A DNA stretch of 64,000 bases from Planococcus antarcticus DSM 14505 (GTDB lineage Bacteria > Bacillota > Bacilli > Bacillales_A > Planococcaceae), in contig NZ_CP016534.2 in the NCBI RefSeq assembly GCF_001687565.2, positions 872,501-936,500 of the forward strand, in the 5' to 3' direction. The translations under genes were made by a program, and so were the position numbers. Position 1 is the stretch's first letter. Each line of letters opens with the position of its first letter. Positions 35,789 to 45,776 of this stretch are shown in pieces. Below the pieces are notes generated by a model. That model was not told where the DNA came from. It made no database searches and was given only the letters and a program-made list of their open reading frames with translations.

Positions 35789-36624
35789 TGAGAAGAACAC
35801 TGGATTTCCTGAAAGCGGCGTTGTTGCTTGTGCTTGCGCTTTTTTTCTTGTCTCCCATCTACATAATCATCGTCAACTCCTTCAAGGATCGACAGGAACT
35901 TTATGATAACCCACTCACTTTACCCGATAGCTTCAGTTTTCAGTACTATGTAGAAGCTATGGATAAAATGAATTTTTTGAGTGCTTTTGGCAACTCTTTG
36001 TACATCACGATTGTCTCCGTAGTGCTTATTGTCATCTTATCTTCCATGACAGCGTGGATGCTGGTGAGAACCGACGATAAGCTGAGCATGGTAATCTTTA
36101 TGGTATTCATCGCGACAATGTTGATTCCTTTTCAGACATTGATGATGCCGTTGATGCAATTTATGAGTACCCTGACTAACACATTGAATATTCCGATGTA
36201 CAACACGCTTGAAGGGTTGATATTTATGAATATCGGCTTTCATTCCAGTCTTTCTGTTTTTCTTTACCACGGGTTCATCAAGTCGATTCCAATCACTTTG
36301 GAAGAAGCGGCAACGATTGACGGCGCTTCGAAGTTCGGCGTTTTTTGGCGCATCATCTTCCCAATGCTGAAGCCGATCACGGCTACGGTCATGATTTTAA
36401 ATGTCATCAGCATTTGGAATGACTTTCTCTTGCCATCACTGACGCTGATTGATACGGACCTGCGAACGATTCCATTGTCGACATTCTACTTTTTTGGCGA
36501 ATTCACCATTCAATGGAACTTGGCGATGGCCGGATTAACCTTGACCATTATTCCAGTGGTGATATTTTATGCATTGGCACAAAAACACATTATTAAAGGA
36601 ATAGGTGAAGGCGCAGTTAAATGA
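35785..36624 (+). CDS. Sugar ABC transporter permease (MalG type)
   Basis: A 279-aa permease with six helices and the EAA loop EEAATIDGASKFGVFWRIIF near residue 175. The start overlaps the preceding stop, so translation is coupled. No ATPase gene is present in the cluster, so the importer probably shares an MsmX/UgpC-type ATPase encoded elsewhere. Confidence 0.94.
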   Translation: MMRRTLDFLKAALLLVLALFFLSPIYIIIVNSFKDRQELYDNPLTLPDSFSFQYYVEAMDKMNFLSAFGNSLYITIVSVVLIVILSSMTAWMLVRTDDKLSMVIFMVFIATMLIPFQTLMMPLMQFMSTLTNTLNIPMYNTLEGLIFMNIGFHSSLSVFLYHGFIKSIPITLEEAATIDGASKFGVFWRIIFPMLKPITATVMILNVISIWNDFLLPSLTLIDTDLRTIPLSTFYFFGEFTIQWNLAMAGLTLTIIPVVIFYALAQKHIIKGIGEGAVK

Positions 36625-36648
36625 CCTTATTCTACAGGAGGAGAAAAT

Positions 36649-37368
36649 ATGCGTGAATTTAGTGGGTTTACGGGAATTCTTTATGTGCTGGCCGAGTGGA
36701 TCATGCGGTTCTTTACAGTTAATATCCTGTGGTTCATCCTTAACCTGCCAACGGTTTTCCTTGTTGCCAGTTTTTTCTTCAGCGATCCTGATGTAGGGAT
36801 TGTGACGTATTTATTGCCGTTGGTGATATTTATTCCATTCCTATTTGTCCCCACGACGATCGCGATGTTTGCAACAGTCCGGGAATGGATTTTGAATACT
36901 GAGCAGCCGTCTCTGACAAAAGCCTATTTGTTGCACCTAAAGAACTCCTACAAAAAGAGTGTAGGAATCGGCTTAGCGTTAACAGGGATTTGGTTAATTT
37001 GGCTTATCGATTTTCAGTTTTTTAAAAGTTTAAACGAAATGTGGGGAATGGTGTTTTTAGTATTTGGCTGTATTTTGTTCATCTACACCGTCAACTTGTT
37101 TTCAATGAGTGCTCATTATCAGATGAAAAATACCGTCTTGTTGAAAAATGCTTTTTTTATAACTGTTGGAAATCCAGTTTTGAGTTTTTTCATATTAGCA
37201 AGTAATCTTGCTCTGTTTTATGTCAGCATCACTCAATTACAATTTTTACTGCCATTTTTCACAGGAGCACTGAGCACTTACTTATCTTTCCTTGTGTTTT
37301 ACCGGTTTACTTTAAAAGTCGAAGAGAAAACGCAGGCAACCACTAGCAAGGAATTTGATATGAAGTAA
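36649..37368 (+). CDS. DUF624 (YesL-like) membrane protein
   Basis: A 239-aa protein with about five or six helices and the YesL-like N-terminus EFSGFTGILYVLAEWIMRFF and LWFILNLPTVFLVA. DUF624 proteins commonly accompany carbohydrate ABC importers; their role is unknown. AGGAGGAG precedes ATG 36649, 24 bases after the MalG-type gene. Confidence 0.88.
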   Translation: MREFSGFTGILYVLAEWIMRFFTVNILWFILNLPTVFLVASFFFSDPDVGIVTYLLPLVIFIPFLFVPTTIAMFATVREWILNTEQPSLTKAYLLHLKNSYKKSVGIGLALTGIWLIWLIDFQFFKSLNEMWGMVFLVFGCILFIYTVNLFSMSAHYQMKNTVLLKNAFFITVGNPVLSFFILASNLALFYVSITQLQFLLPFFTGALSTYLSFLVFYRFTLKVEEKTQATTSKEFDMK

Positions 37369-37440
37369 TTTGTAGTCGCTTCGTATGAGGCTGCAAATCA
37401 CTTCTTTTCATACAAAATAATGTAGGATGTGAACGTAGTC

Positions 37441-38460
37441 ATGACGACAATTAAAGAAGTGGCCAAAAAAGCCGGAGTATCAATCAGTGTCGTATCGAAG
37501 GCTTTCAATAATTATGCGGATATCAAAGAAGAAACACGTCAAAGAATTTTTGCAGTGGCTAATGAGTTGAATTATTCACCGAATATCGTGGCCAAGAATT
37601 TGTCTTCAAAAAAACAAATGACTTTCGGGTTGATCACGTCAGGTGTGCTTAACAACAATGAAAAAGATAACAACGCCTTTGATATATTCAAAGGTGTTTA
37701 CACAGCTGTATCTGAAAGCCAGTATGAGCTGTCTATTTTTCTGATAGACTCCCAGAGCCAAAAGCAAAAAAGCTATGTTCAATACTGTAGGGAACGGAAT
37801 ATAGGCGGGGCAATTTTACAAGGAATTCGTACGGATGATCAATACTATAAAGAGTTGATCAATACCAATATACCTTGTGTCGTGCTGGATATTATGACAG
37901 AGACGGAAAATGGACTGATTGGTAGTGTGTCAATTGATAATGTAAAAGCTGGTGAAGAAATTGCGGCCTACTTATTGGAGAGAAACCACCGCGACATCAT
38001 CGTGGTGGCAGGAACAGAAGAAACGTATGTGAATTCAGAACGATTAAAAGGAGTCCATCAAGCTTTCGAACAACGAGAGATCAAACTCGTAGGCGATCAC
38101 ATTTTCTATGCGGAATTTTCCGAGCAAAAAGCGTACAGTCTGGCGAAGGAATATTTACAGGACCACCGGCCAACAGCATTTCTGTGCTTTAGTGATTTAA
38201 TGGCATTCGGAGTCATCAAAGCAATACAGGAAAAAGGGTTGAAGATTCCAGAAGATATATCCGTTACTGGCTTTGATGATTTGGTATTAAGTCGGTATAG
38301 TCAGCCGTCGCTCACTACGATTCGCCAGGATTTCATGGAAATCGGAAGATTATCAGCAGTACTGCTTCAGAACTTAAAAGAAGGCAAAGCAGAAAAGCAG
38401 CATATTTACATGGAGCACGGGCTAGTAGAGCGAGAAAGCGTCAAGACGATTTTCACGTGA
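37441..38460 (+). CDS. LacI family transcriptional regulator
   Basis: A 339-aa repressor. The N-terminal helix-turn-helix and hinge are TTIKEVAKKAGVSISVVSKAF and NYSPNIVAKNLSSKK. The sugar-binding domain (about 60-335) has FGLITSG, FLCFSDLMAFGVIKAIQEKG and ISVTGFDDLVLSRYSQPSLT. ATG 37441 fits the usual LacI start; GTG 37429 is an alternative. It likely controls this operon through the CG-centred palindromes upstream of the first GH65 gene. Confidence 0.93.
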   Translation: MTTIKEVAKKAGVSISVVSKAFNNYADIKEETRQRIFAVANELNYSPNIVAKNLSSKKQMTFGLITSGVLNNNEKDNNAFDIFKGVYTAVSESQYELSIFLIDSQSQKQKSYVQYCRERNIGGAILQGIRTDDQYYKELINTNIPCVVLDIMTETENGLIGSVSIDNVKAGEEIAAYLLERNHRDIIVVAGTEETYVNSERLKGVHQAFEQREIKLVGDHIFYAEFSEQKAYSLAKEYLQDHRPTAFLCFSDLMAFGVIKAIQEKGLKIPEDISVTGFDDLVLSRYSQPSLTTIRQDFMEIGRLSAVLLQNLKEGKAEKQHIYMEHGLVERESVKTIFT

Positions 38461-38508
38461 AGAATGAACTAGATTGTCTTTGGGAAGAAGGAGGAGGACA
38501 CAAACTAT

Positions 38509-39180
38509 ATGGTGAATTACCCAAAAGCTTTTATATACGATTTGGATGGCGTCATTACGGACACAGCAGAATTTCATTTTTTAGCTTGGCAAAAACTTGC
38601 GGAGGAAATTAACATCTCGGTCGATAGACAATTCAACGAACAGCTTAAAGGAATCAATCGCATGGATTCATTAGATCGCATTCTTGAACGGGGTTTTTCC
38701 GGACGGATATTTTCCAATACGGAAAAAGTAGCACTGGCTACACGAAAAAATGAATATTATCTGAAATTGATTGAGTCCATCGATCCTTCTCATATTTTAC
38801 CTGGAATTGAAACACTGCTCCAAAAAAATAAAGAGCGGCATATAAAAATCGCTCTTGGATCAGCTAGTAATAATGCTTCGGCCATCTTAGACAAGCTCGA
38901 GCTTACTAGCTATTTTGATTATATCGTTGATGCTTCGAAAGTGAAAAAAGGAAAACCAGATCCAGAGACTTTTACTACTGCGGCATCGGCACTTGGAATT
39001 GCTCCGGATGACTGTGTTGGAATCGAGGATGCAGCAGCTGGCATCGAGTCCATCAATAAGGCCGGCATGTTTTCAGTAGGTATCGGCAATGCGCAACATT
39101 TAGCAGCAGCTGATTACTTGGTAGAAGATACTGCCAAGCTACTTTTTGAAGATCTCATCGCTTGTTACAGCAAGCGCTAG
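38509..39180 (+). CDS. pgmB: Beta-phosphoglucomutase
   Basis: A 223-aa HAD phosphatase-fold mutase turning beta-glucose 1-phosphate into glucose 6-phosphate. The nucleophile motif is DLDGVITDTAEFHFLAW (Asp11, Asp13); LGSASNN, KKGKPDPETF and GIEDAAAGIESI are motifs II-III and the metal site. The cap region LKGINRMDSLDRIL matches beta-PGM. It follows the GH65 reaction chemically and lies between the regulator and the second GH65. GGAGGAGG precedes the start. Confidence 0.94.
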   Translation: MVNYPKAFIYDLDGVITDTAEFHFLAWQKLAEEINISVDRQFNEQLKGINRMDSLDRILERGFSGRIFSNTEKVALATRKNEYYLKLIESIDPSHILPGIETLLQKNKERHIKIALGSASNNASAILDKLELTSYFDYIVDASKVKKGKPDPETFTTAASALGIAPDDCVGIEDAAAGIESINKAGMFSVGIGNAQHLAAADYLVEDTAKLLFEDLIACYSKR

Positions 39181-39238
39181 AAACACCCGATTCACTTAAA
39201 AAGTGTTAAAAAGTAATTAGAGCAAGGGGTTGAAAACG

Positions 39239-41512
39239 ATGACTTGGAAATTGACGAAATCAGAACTGGATAACGAAAATTTGTTGATTAATGAAAGTTT
39301 GTTGTCATTGGGAAACGGCTATCTCGGAGTCAGAGGAAATTTCGAAGAAGGCTATAAACCTGGATTCAGTTCAATTCGAGGTACATACATTAATGCGTTT
39401 CATGATAATGTTGAAATTACATATGGAGAAAAGTTATATGGGTTTCCGGATAAGCAACAGAAAATCCTCAATTTAATCGATGGACAAGAAATCCAAATCC
39501 ATATTGACGATGAACAGTTTTCAATGTTTGACGGAGAAGTGCTCAGTTATGAACGGAACCTGCATTTGGACTTGGGCTATGCAGAACGCATCGTTCACTG
39601 GAAATCCCCGAAAGGAAAAGAAGTGAACATTCATTTTAAAAGACTCGTTTCCTTCACTAGAAAAGAATTGTTTGCGATAGATGTAAAAATTATTCCACTC
39701 TATGATGTCCAGCAAATCAAAATTCTGTCTCTAGTGAATGGAGATGTATCGAACTTTGTTGACAAGGAGGATCCGCGTGTAGCTTCCGGCCACGCTAAAC
39801 GCCTTCACGTATCGAAAGTCCGTCAACAGGATGAGTTCAGCATTGTCAAAAACACGACCTATGCGACCAAGCTTGAAGTTGTCTGCGCTGCATCTACGAG
39901 CATAACTTCAGAAAACCATGAATACAAAAGTGAGCAAACTGAAAATGGAATTGAAGAAAGCTATGTCTATTCAAGCAACGGGCCAATTCAGTTCACGAAG
40001 TACAATGTCTATACAGACACTTTGAGGCACGGGAAAACGGTAGTAGAAAAAGCCATTGACCTCCAAAAGCAGCTTCGTTCAGTTTTTTTCGAGGACTTGC
40101 TGCGGGAACAAAAACAATATCTTGATGATTTCTGGAAAACATCAGATGTGGAAATTGACGGGGATGCAAAGATTCAAGAAGGCATACGATTTAATCTCTT
40201 TCATTTGCTGCAGTCTGTAGGGAAAGATCCTGCCAGCAATATAGCTGCAAAAGGATTATCAGGTGAAGGATATGAAGGACATTATTTCTGGGATACGGAA
40301 ATCTATATTTTTCCGGTGTTCCTAATGACAAATCCAAAGATCGCCAAAAACCTTTTGTTGCATCGGTACTCCATTTTGGATAGTGCCAGAGAACGAGCAA
40401 ATACTCTTGGCCATGAGAAAGGGGCATTGTTTCCGTGGCGGACAATTACCGGTGCGGAAAGCTCTGCATTTTTTCCGGCCGGCACTGCACAATACCATAT
40501 AAGCGCGGATATCGCTTATAGCTATATCCAGTATTATTTGGTTACAAAAGACGATGAGTTCTTGAAAGCTTACGGTGCAGAAGTACTGTTTGAGACTGCC
40601 CGCTTGTGGGCGGACACAGGTCATATGAAAGACGGAAAATTCCGGATCGATGATGTCACAGGACCAGACGAATACACATGCATCGTCAACAATAATTACT
40701 ACACAAATGCGATGGCCAAACACAATTTGTTATGGGCAGCCAAAGTCCATCAATGGTTCAAGGAACAAGACAGTGCGGGTTTGCGGCAATTGCAAGACAG
40801 GTTAGAGCTGACTGAAAGCGAAGTCAAGGACTGGCAGGATGCAGGAGAAAACATGTATCTGCCTTATGACGAAACTTATAAAATCAGTGCACAGGACGAT
40901 AGTTTTCTTCAAAAAGCTCGTTGGGATTTAAAGCGTACTCCTAAAGAGAAATTCCCGCTCTTGCTGAACTACCATCCATTAACTTTATACAGATACCAGG
41001 TTTGCAAACAAGCCGATACGGTTCTGGCCCATTTCCTATTGGAAGATGGGCAGGATTTAGAAACAATTAAAAACTCTTATGATTATTACGAGCAAATCAC
41101 TACCCATGATTCGTCATTGTCTTCCTGTGTCCATAGCATAATGGCATCGAAATTGGGCTATGAAGAAAAAGCCTATGACTACTTTATTGAAACGGCAACA
41201 CTCGATTTGGAAAACACTCATAAAAACACGAAAGACGGTCTCCATATGGCAAATATGGGTGGAACTTGGCTGGGCATCGTTTATGGATTTGCCGGATTGA
41301 GAGTAAAAGAAGAAGGACTATCATTGGCGCCATCTCTCCCAAAAGAATGGAATTCCTACACGTTCCATATGCAATACCAAGGAAGGTTGATTCGAGTAAA
41401 CATAACAAGAGAATCCGTATCATACCTATTGGTAGAAGGTGATGGGCTGACTATATTACACCACACAAAACCGGTACATCTTGAACAAGGGAATGAAGTT
41501 CTTGTTTCTTGA
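39239..41512 (+). CDS. GH65 family glycoside phosphorylase (second copy, maltose phosphorylase-like)
   Basis: A 757-aa paralogue of the first GH65 enzyme. Key motifs are AAKGLSGEGYEGHYFWDTE, the general acid Glu478 in DVTGPDEYTCIVNNNYYTNA, KQADTV and THDSSLSSCVH. The VTGPDEYT...NNNYYTN context favours maltose- or trehalose-type phosphorylases. ATG 39239 is preferred (AAGGGG 9 bases upstream) over TTG 39230. Product beta-glucose 1-phosphate would feed the adjacent mutase. Having two differing GH65 genes suggests two linkage types are used. Confidence 0.9.
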   Translation: MTWKLTKSELDNENLLINESLLSLGNGYLGVRGNFEEGYKPGFSSIRGTYINAFHDNVEITYGEKLYGFPDKQQKILNLIDGQEIQIHIDDEQFSMFDGEVLSYERNLHLDLGYAERIVHWKSPKGKEVNIHFKRLVSFTRKELFAIDVKIIPLYDVQQIKILSLVNGDVSNFVDKEDPRVASGHAKRLHVSKVRQQDEFSIVKNTTYATKLEVVCAASTSITSENHEYKSEQTENGIEESYVYSSNGPIQFTKYNVYTDTLRHGKTVVEKAIDLQKQLRSVFFEDLLREQKQYLDDFWKTSDVEIDGDAKIQEGIRFNLFHLLQSVGKDPASNIAAKGLSGEGYEGHYFWDTEIYIFPVFLMTNPKIAKNLLLHRYSILDSARERANTLGHEKGALFPWRTITGAESSAFFPAGTAQYHISADIAYSYIQYYLVTKDDEFLKAYGAEVLFETARLWADTGHMKDGKFRIDDVTGPDEYTCIVNNNYYTNAMAKHNLLWAAKVHQWFKEQDSAGLRQLQDRLELTESEVKDWQDAGENMYLPYDETYKISAQDDSFLQKARWDLKRTPKEKFPLLLNYHPLTLYRYQVCKQADTVLAHFLLEDGQDLETIKNSYDYYEQITTHDSSLSSCVHSIMASKLGYEEKAYDYFIETATLDLENTHKNTKDGLHMANMGGTWLGIVYGFAGLRVKEEGLSLAPSLPKEWNSYTFHMQYQGRLIRVNITRESVSYLLVEGDGLTILHHTKPVHLEQGNEVLVS

Positions 41513-41689
41513 GAAAGAGCAATTTTGCCAATTCATGTGTGCGGTTTACAGAAGAAATGTGGGAGAAAATTTAATCCTTCACGTAATTGTTTCAATGACT
41601 GAAAAAGGATAATTAGAAAACCTCATAACTGGAGCTACCTCTTTAATCTTTAATTAATAGCAGAAAAGAAGTCGCTACTTTTAAAAAAA

Positions 41690-41737
41690 ATACAGCTATT
41701 CCTAATGTTTTAGGAAATAGCTGTATTTTTTGTGTAA
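41690..41737. terminator. Bidirectional terminator between GH65 and cysK
   Basis: AATACAGCTATTCCTAA, loop, TTAGGAAATAGCTGTATTTTTTG. Confidence 0.88.
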
Positions 41738-41745
41738 ACATACTT

Positions 41746-42666
41746 TTATTCGTCGAACAAGTTCATACTCAAGTAGCGTTCACCGGTGTCCGGTGCGATG
41801 CATAGTACTTTTTTGCCAGTACCGAGTCGTTTGGCGATCTCGATTGCTGCGTAGATGGTAGCACCTGCGGATGGACCGACAAAAATTCCTTCTTCACGCG
41901 CAACTTTCTTAAAGACATCAATTGCGTCTTCATCATTAATTGCCATGATTTCATCGTAAATTTCAGTATTTAAAATACTTGGAATAAAACCAGGGCTCGT
42001 ACCCACTAATTTATGCTTGCCGGGTTTTCCACCGGACAAAACAGGAGATCCTTTTGGTTCTACGACTGCGATGTAGAGCTCAGGAAGATGATCTTTCAAA
42101 GTTTCTCCGGTACCAGTGATCGTGCCACCAGTTCCAGCAGATGCTACAAAAGCATCTAGTTTGCCGTCCATCTGTTCCAGAATTTCCAATGCTGTCGTCG
42201 TACGGTGGATATCCGGATTTGCTTTGTTTTCGAATTGCTGTGGAATAAAGCTGTTCGGAATTTTTTTTTGCAGTTCTAACGCTTTGCTTATAGCGCCTGG
42301 CATTTTGTCATCGCTTGGCGTCAGCACTACTTCAGAACCGAAAGCCCTTAATAGATTGATGCGTTCTTTTGTGGCATTGTCGGGCAATACGAGAATAGAA
42401 CGATAGCCCTTGGCCGCAGCAACCATAGCGAGGCCGATGCCGGTATTGCCGCTGGTCGGCTCGATAATAGTAGCACCTTCTGTAAGTGAGCCATCTTCCT
42501 CAGCCATTTTGATCATGTTGTAGGCAGCTCGGTCTTTAACGCTTTTGGTGGGATTGAACATTTCCAGTTTGACGAAAACATCCGCCGCATCTTTTGGAAC
42601 AATGCGATTTAGTTTAACGACTGGCGTATCACCAATCAATTCGATAATACTGTTATATGGTTTCAT
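41746..42666 (-). CDS. cysK: Cysteine synthase A (O-acetylserine sulfhydrylase)
   Basis: A 306-aa PLP enzyme making cysteine from O-acetylserine and sulfide. PLP Lys is in FNPTKSVKDRAAYNM, and IEPTSGNTGIGLAMVAA, SAGTGGTITGTGE, GTSPGFIPSIL and VGPSAGATIYAA are the family motifs. The usual GGS before VKDR is TKS here. Start ATG 42666 has AAAGG upstream. Apparently monocistronic and convergent to the GH65 operon. Confidence 0.94.
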   Translation of the reverse strand: MKPYNSIIELIGDTPVVKLNRIVPKDAADVFVKLEMFNPTKSVKDRAAYNMIKMAEEDGSLTEGATIIEPTSGNTGIGLAMVAAAKGYRSILVLPDNATKERINLLRAFGSEVVLTPSDDKMPGAISKALELQKKIPNSFIPQQFENKANPDIHRTTTALEILEQMDGKLDAFVASAGTGGTITGTGETLKDHLPELYIAVVEPKGSPVLSGGKPGKHKLVGTSPGFIPSILNTEIYDEIMAINDEDAIDVFKKVAREEGIFVGPSAGATIYAAIEIAKRLGTGKKVLCIAPDTGERYLSMNLFDE

Positions 42667-42855
42667 GGAGACAACAACCTTTCTTGAATAGTGGAATTCA
42701 CAGTCTGCTTTTTCTTACTGCCGTTGTGTTTCTAAGGGCATGCAAACTGGTACCTTTTAATTGACTGAGCGAAACACAGACTTTATTGTACTAGTATAAC
42801 GCAATTTTGTTAATCATATTGGATGGCTAGGCTTAAAAACGAGGGAGAGTACAAA

Positions 42856-43749
42856 ATGGAACCAATACCTTTAATTGTCAGTACAGACTGGTTAGAGCAG
42901 CGTTTGGGAGACCCGAAACTGCGCATCGTGGATGCAACGACGTTTATGGACATTCCGGAAAATGGCGAGGCACCTTCAGTTTATTCTGGAAAAGCTTCCT
43001 ACAAGGAAGAACATATTCCTGGGGCCGTTTACGCCGATTTGCTGCATGAACTGTCGGACCCAGAATCACAGCTGCCATTCATGGCACCACCACGTGATCA
43101 TTTTATCAAAAAAATGACCGAACTCGGTATAGGAGATAACAACTATACAGTCATCTACGATCAGGGGGCACTGGTGGAGAATCCGGTTGTAGCTGCTTAT
43201 TGGGCTTCTCGGCTGGCCTGGCAGATGCAGTATGAAGGATTCGAGAATATCGCGATACTGGATGGTGGGTTGCCCAAATGGAAAGCGGAAGCCCGTTCAT
43301 TGACCGCTATTCCAGGGAGTTATTCACCCGCATCTTTTACCGGACTGCGTCGTCCGGAGCTGCTTGCTACCAAAGAGGATGTGGAGAAGGCGACTGGTGA
43401 TGACAATATTATCTTGATCAATAGTTTGTCGCCCGAGGATTACAGGGGGGAGACGGATTCGTATCCGAGAAAAGGCCATATCCCAAGCAGCGTCAATGTC
43501 TTTTTTGGCAGCCATGCCGATATGGAAACGAAAAGAATGCATACTGATGCTGAGCTGCGGAAGCCATTTGAAAAAATAGGCGCCTTGGATCCAGGTAAAA
43601 AAGTCATCACTTATTGTGGCGGGGGAATTGCCGCCACCTGGACTTCGCTGATTCTTAACAAACTAGGCCAAAAAAATGTTGCCGTCTACGATGGATCTTT
43701 GAATGAATGGGCAAGCGACCCTTCCTGTCTGCTCGTGAAAGAGGACTGA
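42856..43749 (+). CDS. Sulfurtransferase (two rhodanese domains)
   Basis: A 297-aa SseA-type thiosulfate or 3-mercaptopyruvate sulfurtransferase. The inactive N-terminal domain (LIVSTDWLEQRL, HIPGAVYAD, YDQGALVENP) lacks the Cys. The catalytic C-terminal domain has the persulfide loop TYCGGGIAATW. ATG 42856 is chosen, with GAGGGAGAG upstream. It is divergent from cysK, so both genes concern sulfur transfer. Confidence 0.92.
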   Translation: MEPIPLIVSTDWLEQRLGDPKLRIVDATTFMDIPENGEAPSVYSGKASYKEEHIPGAVYADLLHELSDPESQLPFMAPPRDHFIKKMTELGIGDNNYTVIYDQGALVENPVVAAYWASRLAWQMQYEGFENIAILDGGLPKWKAEARSLTAIPGSYSPASFTGLRRPELLATKEDVEKATGDDNIILINSLSPEDYRGETDSYPRKGHIPSSVNVFFGSHADMETKRMHTDAELRKPFEKIGALDPGKKVITYCGGGIAATWTSLILNKLGQKNVAVYDGSLNEWASDPSCLLVKED

Positions 43750-43755
43750 ACAAAA

Positions 43756-43794
43756 GACCGCGCTGCCTTCGAAGGCAACGCGGTCTTTTGGTGG
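43756..43794. terminator. Bidirectional terminator
   Basis: AAAAGACCGCGCTGCCTTC, GAAGGCAACGCGGTCTTTTGG between convergent genes. Confidence 0.88.
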
Positions 43795-45522
43795 TTATTC
43801 TGCAACTACAGCCACTTCGATGTGTTGGAAGCTTGTGACATCGAACAAGCCGCAATCGGTCAGCTTTAAATGGGGGATGACCGGCAACGACAAGAATGAC
43901 AGGGTTAAAAAGGCATTGAAATGGGTCGGGGCACCTATCTGCAAAAGACTTTCATCAAGCTTTTTGAGCTGCTGGTATACGGCATCGAATGGTTCTTCCG
44001 TCATCAATCCTGCAATGGCAAGAGGCAGACTCGCCAACACGTGGCCATCTTGCACAACCACCAATCCGCCTTTTAGGTTGTGCACAGCTTCAGCTGCGGC
44101 TTTAATGCCGCTGTCAGTTGTTCCGACAGCGATGATATTATGCGAATCGTGCGCCACGGTAGTAGCGATGGCGCCATTTTTCAGGCCAAGCCCTTGGACG
44201 ATTCCAAGGCCGATATTGCCAGTGGCACGATGACGCTCAATCACGGCGATCTTCAAAAGATCCTTATCTGTGTTCGAAACAAAGGAACCATTAACGACCG
44301 GCGTTTCGATAATCAAATGTTCGGTGATGAGGTTGTTTGGATTGATGCCGATGACATGCGCTTTTGTGCTATTGCCCATCGGAATTTGGAAGCTGGAGGC
44401 AGAAAATTCTGCGATGCGCACGGTATCCTGAACCGCGGATGCATCTGTTTTGTTCTGGAGCGGCCCTACATAGCTTCCGTTCTGTGCTGCCAGTTTCCCG
44501 CCTTTATAAACTTCTTTAATCGTGAACTTTTCCAAACTGTCGAGCAACAAGAAATCTGCGTCATAACCCGGAGCAATAGCGCCTTTTTGCCGAAGTCCGA
44601 AGCATTGCGCCGCATTGAGGCTGCCCATTGAGACCGCCGTAATTGGGTGGATATCCCGCTTGATGGCAGTACGGACATTGTAGTCGATGCTGCCTTCTTC
44701 AATTAAATCATCCAGGTGTTTATCGTCTGTACAGAACAAGCAGCGATGGGCATTTTGTTCTGTTACTCCTTCGAGCAGAGCGTGGAGGTTTTTAGCGACC
44801 GACCCTTCACGGAGCATGACATACATACCACGCTCCAGACGCAAGATCATTTCTTCTTTCGATACACATTCGTGGTCTGTTAAAATACCGGCAGATCCAT
44901 AGACATTGATATCATTTTCTGTGAGCCCAGCGGCATGACCGTCAATTTGGCGGCTCAAAAGGAGTTTATCAAGCATGGCGTCATCTCCACGCAGAACAGC
45001 GGGGAAATCCATGACTTCAGCCAATCCGAGAACTCCCTCCCGTTGAAGAAAAGGCGCCAAGTCTTCAGCGGAAAGCCGGGCACCTGCATTTTCAAAAGAA
45101 GTGGCCGGAACACAAGACGGCAGCATGAATTTGATGTCGAGCAGCGTCGATTCGGCATCCTTTATCATGAAGTCCAAACCGGCAGTGCCACTGACGTTGG
45201 CAATTTCGTGCGGGTCGGTGATGACTGTTGTAACACCGTGGGGCAGCACGGCCTGTGAAAACTGCTGCGGTGTTACCATGGATGATTCGATATGAACATG
45301 TGCATCGATCAGGCCAGGAGCAATAAACATTCCGGTGGCGTCGATTTCCTGAACGCCCTCATAATCGCCGATGCCGACAATGACACCGTCACTGATGGCC
45401 ACGTCACCTGTGGTCAGACTTTTCGTGAAGACATTGACGATGGAGGCATGACGAATCACCAGGTCGGCTTTTCTTTTTTTATTGGCAACATCTATTCGAG
45501 TTTTCAATCGGGTTTTATTCAC
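43795..45522 (-). CDS. ade: Adenine deaminase
   Basis: A 575-aa amidohydrolase converting adenine to hypoxanthine. The metal ligands are in GLIDAHVHIESSMVTP; DPHEIANVSG, GHAAGLTE, CTDDKHLDDL and the C-terminal VAHDSHNIIAVGT are diagnostic of Ade. Length is close to the usual 570-590 aa. GGAGCC precedes the ATG weakly. I see no purine-riboswitch-like pattern in the 250-base spacer upstream. Confidence 0.95.
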   Translation of the reverse strand: MNKTRLKTRIDVANKKRKADLVIRHASIVNVFTKSLTTGDVAISDGVIVGIGDYEGVQEIDATGMFIAPGLIDAHVHIESSMVTPQQFSQAVLPHGVTTVITDPHEIANVSGTAGLDFMIKDAESTLLDIKFMLPSCVPATSFENAGARLSAEDLAPFLQREGVLGLAEVMDFPAVLRGDDAMLDKLLLSRQIDGHAAGLTENDINVYGSAGILTDHECVSKEEMILRLERGMYVMLREGSVAKNLHALLEGVTEQNAHRCLFCTDDKHLDDLIEEGSIDYNVRTAIKRDIHPITAVSMGSLNAAQCFGLRQKGAIAPGYDADFLLLDSLEKFTIKEVYKGGKLAAQNGSYVGPLQNKTDASAVQDTVRIAEFSASSFQIPMGNSTKAHVIGINPNNLITEHLIIETPVVNGSFVSNTDKDLLKIAVIERHRATGNIGLGIVQGLGLKNGAIATTVAHDSHNIIAVGTTDSGIKAAAEAVHNLKGGLVVVQDGHVLASLPLAIAGLMTEEPFDAVYQQLKKLDESLLQIGAPTHFNAFLTLSFLSLPVIPHLKLTDCGLFDVTSFQHIEVAVVAE

Positions 45523-45776
45523 AGTTGTTCAGGCTCCTTTAAAGCAGTTTGAATTTCACGGATCGAATGAAGTTTGGATGTTGAAAGTGGTCAGGTGTTT
45601 AAATCAAGAAATGAGCTTTAACTTATTCTACAGCAGATAACGAATTGGCTCTATCAAAAAGAGAAATGGTGCGAAGTTGCCGTTTCTATGGTCTGTAAGA
45701 AGAATTTATTTGGCAGACGGAAAAAGACATAATGAATAAATTAGCTGTATATGTATCAGAAAGAAGATGACCATAT

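Noticed and set aside
42667..42855. T-box or S-box riboswitch before cysK
   Set aside because: The leader is short and I can see neither T-box nor SAM-riboswitch conserved sequences.
45523..45776. Purine riboswitch before adenine deaminase
   Set aside because: No recognisable three-stem purine aptamer pattern in the spacer.
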